From the NCBI RefSeq assembly GCF_000497245.1, contig NZ_AWTC01000008.1, positions 147,269-211,268 on the forward strand: a DNA stretch of 64,000 nucleotides, read 5' to 3'. Positions 59,821 through 64,000 of the stretch are shown piece after piece (the stretch's first letter is position 1; every line of letters begins with the position of its first letter). This DNA comes from Sporolactobacillus laevolacticus DSM 442 (GTDB lineage Bacteria; Bacillota; Bacilli; Bacillales; Sporolactobacillaceae). The position numbers and the translations under genes are program-made. The notes under the pieces were generated by a model. The model was not told where the DNA came from. It made no database searches and worked only from the letters and a program-made list of their open reading frames with translations.

Positions 59821-62028
59821 ATGCTAGAGACACAACAAAAATCGACTACAAATCAGCTGGCTATCAAGGTATTGAAGCGCGATGGCCGTATTATAGATTT
59901 CAACGCCGAAAAAATCACAACTGCTTTGCAAAAGGCTGCAAGACTTGTCCTCGGGGAAATCGATCCGCTGACGCATCAATTAATCCATGACATGACCGAT
60001 GATGTCGTCACTGAAATCGGATCACGGTTTCACGAGAACGTTAAGATTTACGAGATTCAAAATATTGTCGAACAAACGCTGCTGACCCATCATCAATATG
60101 ATATTGCTCAAGAGTACATAAATTATCGGACTCAGCGTGATTTCGCGCGTAACCAGGCTACAGACATCAATTTTACAATTCGGAAATTACTGCATAAAGA
60201 TAAAACGATTGTGAACGAAAATGCGAACAAAGACAGCCAGGTGTTTAATACCCAACGCGATTTAACCGCAGGCACTGTCGCCAAGGCAATTGGGTTGAAA
60301 ATGCTTCCGCCGAAAGTAACCAATGCGCACTTGAAAGGCGAAATCCATTGGCATGATTTGGATTACCAACCATACAGTCCGATGACCAACTGCTGCTTGA
60401 TCGACTTTAACGAGATGCTCAATCACGGTTTTAAAATCGGTAATGCCGATGTGGAGCCGCCGCATTCCATCCAAACAGCTACGGCACAGATGGCACAAAT
60501 CATCGCAAATGTTGCTTCCAGCCAATACGGCGGATGTTCCGCCGACCGCGTGGATGAGCTGCTCGCCCCATTTGCGAAAAAGAACTATGACAAACACTTG
60601 GCTGATGCTAAGGAATGGGTGGAAGGCGAAGAAAGGCAGCAGGCTTTCGCGCAGAAAAAGACAAAAAAAGATATTTACGATGCCATGCAAGCCTTAGAAT
60701 ATGAGATCAACACCTTATACTCTTCCCAAGGACAGACCCCTTTTACGACTTTAGGATTCGGTCTTGGAACCAATTGGATCGAACGCGCCATTCAAAAGGC
60801 GATTTTACGCATCCGCATTGACGGATTGGGCAAAGAGCACCGTACCGCGATTTTTCCTAAATTGGTGTTCACCTTAAAGCGCGGGCTGAACCTGAATCCC
60901 GAGGAGCCGAATTACGATATCAAACAGCTTGCTGTAGAGTGCGCCACCAAACGAATGTATCCGGATGTCCTGATGTATGACAAGCTTATTGAGCTCACCG
61001 GAAGCTTTAAAGCACCTATGGGCTGCCGATCCTTTTTACAAGGCTGGCGAGATGAGAACGGCAAAGAAGTGAATTCCGGACGCATGAATCTCGGCGTAGT
61101 CACCGTCAATTTGCCACGGATCGCCATGGAGTCAAAAGGCGACAAAGATAAGTTCTGGAATATTCTCGAAGAACGTTTGCAGATTTGTAAGGAAGCTCTC
61201 GTTTTTAAGGTGGAGCGTGCCAAACAGGCGACACCGGAAAATGCGCCGATCCTTTACCAATATGGCGCCTTCGGCAAGCGACTGAAACGCACCGACCCTG
61301 TCGATAAGCTATTCAACAATTCACGCGCCACGGTTTCACTGGGCTACATCGGCCTTTACGAAGTCGGCACCGTTTTTTACGGGAATACATGGGAAAATAA
61401 TAAGGAAGCTAAAGATTTTGCCATCAGTGTGGTTAAAGCACTTTACGATCATTGTCTTGACTGGGAAGACGAATACGGCTATCACTTTAGTGTCTACAGC
61501 ACACCAAGTGAAAGTCTGACCGATACATTCTGCCGCCGTGATACGGAAAAGTTCGGCAAGGTAAAAGATATTACCGACAAAGAATACTATACGAATAGTT
61601 TTCACTATGATGTACGCAAAGCGCCGACACCATTTGAAAAACTGGACTTTGAGAAGGACTTCCCGCCATATTGCGCCGGAGGGTTCATTCACTATTGTGA
61701 ATATCCAAATCTTAAGCAGAATCCGAAGGCTCTGGAAGCGGTTTGGGACTATGCCTATGATCGCGTCGGTTATCTAGGAACCAATACGCCGATCGATCAA
61801 TGCTTCAAATGCGGATTCAAAGGAGAATTTACACCGACCGAACGCGGTTTTGAATGTCCGGAATGCGGCAACACCGATCCGCAATCTTGTGACGTTGTCA
61901 AACGCACATGCGGCTATCTTGGAAACCCGCAGCAACGACCGATGATCCACGGCCGCCATGTTGAAATCGCATCGCGAGTAAAACATTTAACGAGTGGCAA
62001 TGACCATAACACGATTGCTCGGCAATAA
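59821..62028 (+). CDS. nrdD: Anaerobic ribonucleoside-triphosphate reductase, class III
   Basis: The 735-residue glycyl-radical enzyme has an N-terminal ATP-cone (IKVLKRDGRIIDFNAEKITTAL) for allosteric control. The central active-site barrel has the MTNCCLIDF and QYGGCSADR cysteine segments. The C-terminal zinc site is CFKCGF...CPECG, and the glycyl-radical loop is RTCGYLGNPQQRP. It reduces NTPs to dNTPs without oxygen, using formate as reductant. ATG 59821 after AAGGGGG is chosen over the frame opening at TTG 59761, which overlaps the control region. It is followed 12 bp later by nrdG. Confidence 0.95.
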   Translation: MLETQQKSTTNQLAIKVLKRDGRIIDFNAEKITTALQKAARLVLGEIDPLTHQLIHDMTDDVVTEIGSRFHENVKIYEIQNIVEQTLLTHHQYDIAQEYINYRTQRDFARNQATDINFTIRKLLHKDKTIVNENANKDSQVFNTQRDLTAGTVAKAIGLKMLPPKVTNAHLKGEIHWHDLDYQPYSPMTNCCLIDFNEMLNHGFKIGNADVEPPHSIQTATAQMAQIIANVASSQYGGCSADRVDELLAPFAKKNYDKHLADAKEWVEGEERQQAFAQKKTKKDIYDAMQALEYEINTLYSSQGQTPFTTLGFGLGTNWIERAIQKAILRIRIDGLGKEHRTAIFPKLVFTLKRGLNLNPEEPNYDIKQLAVECATKRMYPDVLMYDKLIELTGSFKAPMGCRSFLQGWRDENGKEVNSGRMNLGVVTVNLPRIAMESKGDKDKFWNILEERLQICKEALVFKVERAKQATPENAPILYQYGAFGKRLKRTDPVDKLFNNSRATVSLGYIGLYEVGTVFYGNTWENNKEAKDFAISVVKALYDHCLDWEDEYGYHFSVYSTPSESLTDTFCRRDTEKFGKVKDITDKEYYTNSFHYDVRKAPTPFEKLDFEKDFPPYCAGGFIHYCEYPNLKQNPKALEAVWDYAYDRVGYLGTNTPIDQCFKCGFKGEFTPTERGFECPECGNTDPQSCDVVKRTCGYLGNPQQRPMIHGRHVEIASRVKHLTSGNDHNTIARQ

Positions 62029-62040
62029 ACAGGAGGATTT

Positions 62041-62634
62041 ATGATGGTTAAGGAGGCAGAAAACTCGCAACGACCACGAGATCCAAACCCGAAAACTTGG
62101 CTGGCTGAAAAGTTAAGTCAGCGCTATTTCGCCAGCTATAAACCATTCAATTTTGTGGATGGCGAAGGCGTGCGGTGCAGCCTGTATGTCAGCGGATGTC
62201 CTTTCGACTGCCCTGGCTGTTACAACAAAGCTGCTCAGAACTTTCGTTACGGCCAACCATACACTCAAGAATTGGAAGAACAAATCATCAAAGATATTGG
62301 CCAGTCTTTTGTCCAGGGGCTGACGCTTCTCGGCGGTGAACCTTTTTTGAATACCGATGTTTGCCTCTCGCTGGTGAATCGGCTCCGAAAGGAATTCGGT
62401 CACACCAAAGATATTTGGTCATGGACGGGGTATACGTGGGAAGAACTGCAACAGGATTCCACGGACAAAAAGGAGTTGCTTTCCAAAATCGACATTCTTG
62501 TCGATGGCCGCTTTGAGTTAGCAAAGAAAGACTTAACCTTGCAATTTCGCGGCAGCAGCAATCAACGGATTATTGATGTCCAAAATTCCTTGGCAAAAGG
62601 ACAGGTCGTGATTTGGGATCGTCTCATTAAATAG
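62041..62634 (+). CDS. nrdG: Anaerobic ribonucleotide reductase activating protein
   Basis: The 197-residue radical-SAM activase has the cluster motif SGCPFDCPGCYNKAA (Cx3Cx2C), TLLGGEPFLN and the C-terminal VDGRFELAKKDLTLQFRGSSNQRIIDV segment (given here in part: FRGSSNQRIIDV), all typical of NrdG. It uses S-adenosylmethionine to make the glycyl radical on NrdD. The frame offers ATG 62041 and ATG 62044; AGGAGG lies 4 and 7 bases before them, so the second is slightly better placed. A long N-terminal extension (about 25 residues) precedes the usual start of the family. Confidence 0.95.
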   Translation: MMVKEAENSQRPRDPNPKTWLAEKLSQRYFASYKPFNFVDGEGVRCSLYVSGCPFDCPGCYNKAAQNFRYGQPYTQELEEQIIKDIGQSFVQGLTLLGGEPFLNTDVCLSLVNRLRKEFGHTKDIWSWTGYTWEELQQDSTDKKELLSKIDILVDGRFELAKKDLTLQFRGSSNQRIIDVQNSLAKGQVVIWDRLIK

Positions 62635-62702
62635 TGTAATTTCTAGATTTCCATCTAACAGGCTTTAAGTGATAATTTTGGAAGAGCCTGCTATTATACA
62701 TT

Positions 62703-62738
62703 AAATCGTCCGCGTTTTTTCTGCCCGGACGATTTTTT
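62703..62738 (+). terminator. Terminator of nrdDG
   Basis: AAATCGTCCG and CGGACGATTT stem followed by TTTT. Confidence 0.88.
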
Positions 62739-62872
62739 ACTTATAAAATAATGATTATTTCCAAGACAATCATCTTGAAAGAATTAGCTGATCCTCGGAT
62801 GGTTTAGTAACCCAAAAATGTAACCGTATGCTTGTCTGAAGTATAAAATAATCGGGAAAGGAGGAAGATGAC

Positions 62873-63199
62873 ATGCATCATTTTGATGAAGAGGCGGGCG
62901 TACTCTTCGAAAGTATTGCGACAGAAGAAGAGGCACTTGGCAAACTCATTGAGGCGGAAGCAAAAAAGATTCAGGCATTCTCCGGAAAACATTTGGATTT
63001 CCCGACAAAGCCTACTAACCGAGAGATTATTAGTTTCAACCAAGGTGTCGCCCGTTTGCTTGAAACCATTTTATTTAAGGAATGGATTTTGATCAAAAAG
63101 CTGGAGGATACGATGCTTCTTATCGAGTTGGGTGAAAAATGCGAGAAACACAAGGACGGGGAATGCACACGAAAAGATAGTGAGCATGATGATGACTAA
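62873..63199 (+). CDS. Helix-repeat protein, one unit (spore-associated type suspected)
   Basis: This 108-residue alpha-helical, highly charged protein has one copy of the two-helix unit seen in the gene at 63586: TEEEALGKLIEAEAKKIQAF, then FNQGVARLLETILFKEWILIKKLED. The pattern (EE-ALG-LI-AEA-K ... N--V--LL-T---KE--L--KL) resembles a repeat that I recall from proteins of spore-forming Firmicutes with ALEELGLSHIINAEGEK-type sequences. That link is from memory. ATG 62873 follows a perfect AAAGGAGG. The C-terminus is acidic and His/Cys-containing (CEKHKDGEC, EHDDD). The next gene overlaps its end. No function is known to me. Confidence 0.7.
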   Translation: MHHFDEEAGVLFESIATEEEALGKLIEAEAKKIQAFSGKHLDFPTKPTNREIISFNQGVARLLETILFKEWILIKKLEDTMLLIELGEKCEKHKDGECTRKDSEHDDD

Positions 63200-63488
63200 C
63201 CATAAGGAAACCCCCAAAAGATATATATTAGATCCGGAAACCACTCTATGGTTTGCCATGGTTGAAGTCCAAAAATCTCTTGATGATTTCGAAGAAGCCA
63301 TCTACACTCTTCTTTCTGCTACTGAACAGAGAGAGCAAGAACAAGGTTTTTCACGCTCTCTGATGACACTGAATCAAATGTTTTCAAGGTCCATTAAACA
63401 GAGCCTGAGGAATACAAAACGGCTTCATAACAAGGAAATGAGTTATTTTTATGTTTCCCACAATTTAGAAGAGAAAACAAGGCCATAA
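63186..63488 (+). CDS. Small helical protein, translationally coupled
   Basis: About 100 residues from the run of three ATGs at 63186, 63189 and 63192, overlapping the end of the previous gene by 8-14 bp. An upstream codon at 63132 would only duplicate the neighbour's DNA in another frame and is rejected. It is helical (WFAMVEVQKSLDDFEEAIYTLL, given in part) with LMTLNQMFSRSIKQSLRNTK. This second part resembles the N--SV--TLR---KKE half of the neighbouring helix-repeat proteins, so it may be a diverged member. No recognisable family. Confidence 0.6.
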   Translation: MMMTNHKETPKRYILDPETTLWFAMVEVQKSLDDFEEAIYTLLSATEQREQEQGFSRSLMTLNQMFSRSIKQSLRNTKRLHNKEMSYFYVSHNLEEKTRP

Positions 63489-63548
63489 TTCAGGACTTGT
63501 TTTCTTCTGTAAAACTATTGAGGACCGTGTCATGAGTCTCACCATTCA

Positions 63549-63578
63549 GAGCCACACATAGGCTCATTTGCTCTTTTC
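63549..63578. terminator. Weak hairpin between convergent genes
   Basis: GAGCC-ACACATA-GGCTC (63549-63565) is followed by ATTTGCTCTTTTC. It is a weak bidirectional terminator at best. Confidence 0.4.
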
Positions 63579-63585
63579 AAACCCA

Positions 63586-64000
63586 TTAGGATGAATGGTT
63601 CTTTATAAAATCGAGCACATCTTGCAGTTTGGTTTCCAGGACAATTTCTTTCTTGATGATGGTACGAAGTGTCTTTTCTACGCTGTTGTTTACGCCAGTC
63701 AACGCATTAAGATTGGTGGGGAATTTAGTAGCAACAAAGATAACTTTATTTGCTTCTGCATTAATTAGATCACCTAGCGCATTTTCTTCGTTTGCAATCG
63801 AGGTCAGTACGCCTCCAAGTGCTGCCAAAAGAGCTGGATCTGGTGTCCCACTCGGAAGAGCTTCCAGTGCGTCTTGTAGTTTCGTTTCAAGAACTAAGTT
63901 CTTTTTAACAATCGTGCGCAGCGTTTGTTCCACATTTTTGTTCAAAGCAATGACATCATTGAAGCCCGGATTGCCATTGACAAAAACGTTCACTTTGGTT
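63586..64000 (-). CDS. Helix-repeat protein, 5' end outside window
   Basis: The frame is open to the right edge (codons ACC AAA continue upstream of GTG 63993), so the N-terminus is missing. The visible ~137 residues contain the second half of one unit (LNKNVEQTLRTIVKKNLVLE then TKLQDAL) and one full unit. The full unit is SIANEENALGDLINAEANKV, then TKFPTNLNALTGVNNSVEKT and LRTIIKKEIVLETKLQDVLDF. The TK before VNVFVNG aligns with TK before FPTNLN in the next unit, confirming that the repeat continues upstream. The unit is related to the protein at 62873. It probably belongs to a multi-repeat helical protein family of spore formers; function unknown. Confidence 0.75.
   Translation of the reverse strand, partial: TKVNVFVNGNPGFNDVIALNKNVEQTLRTIVKKNLVLETKLQDALEALPSGTPDPALLAALGGVLTSIANEENALGDLINAEANKVIFVATKFPTNLNALTGVNNSVEKTLRTIIKKEIVLETKLQDVLDFIKNHSS

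Noticed and set aside
63132-63185. Upstream start of the second helix-repeat-region gene
   Set aside because: This stretch codes for the end of the preceding gene in a different frame; the three ATGs from 63186 are a better coupled start.

Overview
This window is chromosomal DNA of a low-to-mid GC Firmicute, most likely a spore-forming lactic acid bacterium of the Sporolactobacillaceae type (genus inferred, not proven). The spore photoproduct lyase pair splA-splB indicates a spore former. A phosphoketolase, a complete malolactic module (mleR / mleS / malate permease), several sugar PTS operons and a class III (anaerobic) ribonucleotide reductase indicate a fermentative, microaerophilic life. 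Strong AGGAGG-type ribosome binding sites, frequent TTG/GTG starts and many perfect intrinsic terminators fit Bacillales. I see no rRNA, tRNA, CRISPR array, prophage or intact insertion sequence.

Left part (1-9.2 kb): the 3' end of an amidohydrolase, an aberrant carbamoyltransferase, a HAD phosphatase, a VOC protein and a hypoxanthine-DNA glycosylase. Then comes a LacI regulator divergent from an alpha-glucosidase plus PTS EIIBCA operon. Copies of one CAAACGTTT operator and a cre site lie in this control region. 9.2-16 kb: a yhbDEF-like bactofilin operon ending in a drug exporter, a CycA-like amino acid permease and an orphan LacI regulator. 16-19 kb: a MerR-controlled SDR plus aldo-keto reductase operon, with a textbook 19-bp-spacer promoter, and a fused MsrAB.

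19-26.5 kb is a sucrose locus: scrA-scrK-dexB on one strand and scrB-scrR on the other, from a divergent promoter with cre sites. 26.5-31.1 kb holds a glycerol facilitator and the malolactic locus. 31.3-36 kb holds splAB, an unrecognised 165-residue protein, a HAD phosphatase and catalase. 36-41.3 kb holds a VOC protein, a MarR / NAD(P)H-quinone-reductase pair with a double palindromic operator, a Fur-controlled FTR1 iron permease, and an AraC-MFS-isochorismatase-like cluster.

41.3-50.8 kb: phosphoketolase behind a long leader full of dyads, a GNAT acetyltransferase, a small membrane protein, an orphan PTS_EIIC_2 protein, a DrrAB-type ABC exporter, a 50-bp tandem repeat, an aldo-keto reductase and a YagU-like protein. 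51.4-56.2 kb is one 1590-codon gene joining a GT2 glycosyltransferase to two tandem TagF-type (CDP-glycerol) glycerophosphotransferase domains. The window closes with SelO, a CyuA-type cysteine desulfidase, nrdD-nrdG behind paired NrdR-like boxes, and small helix-repeat proteins, the last of which runs off the right edge.

The main theme is carbohydrate fermentation under CcpA and three paralogous LacI regulators, with redox/stress defence genes between the sugar loci. The best candidates for something undescribed are the GT2-TagF-TagF polymerase, the helix-repeat gene cluster at the right end, and the LacI operator set in which one regulator appears to lack a standard start codon.
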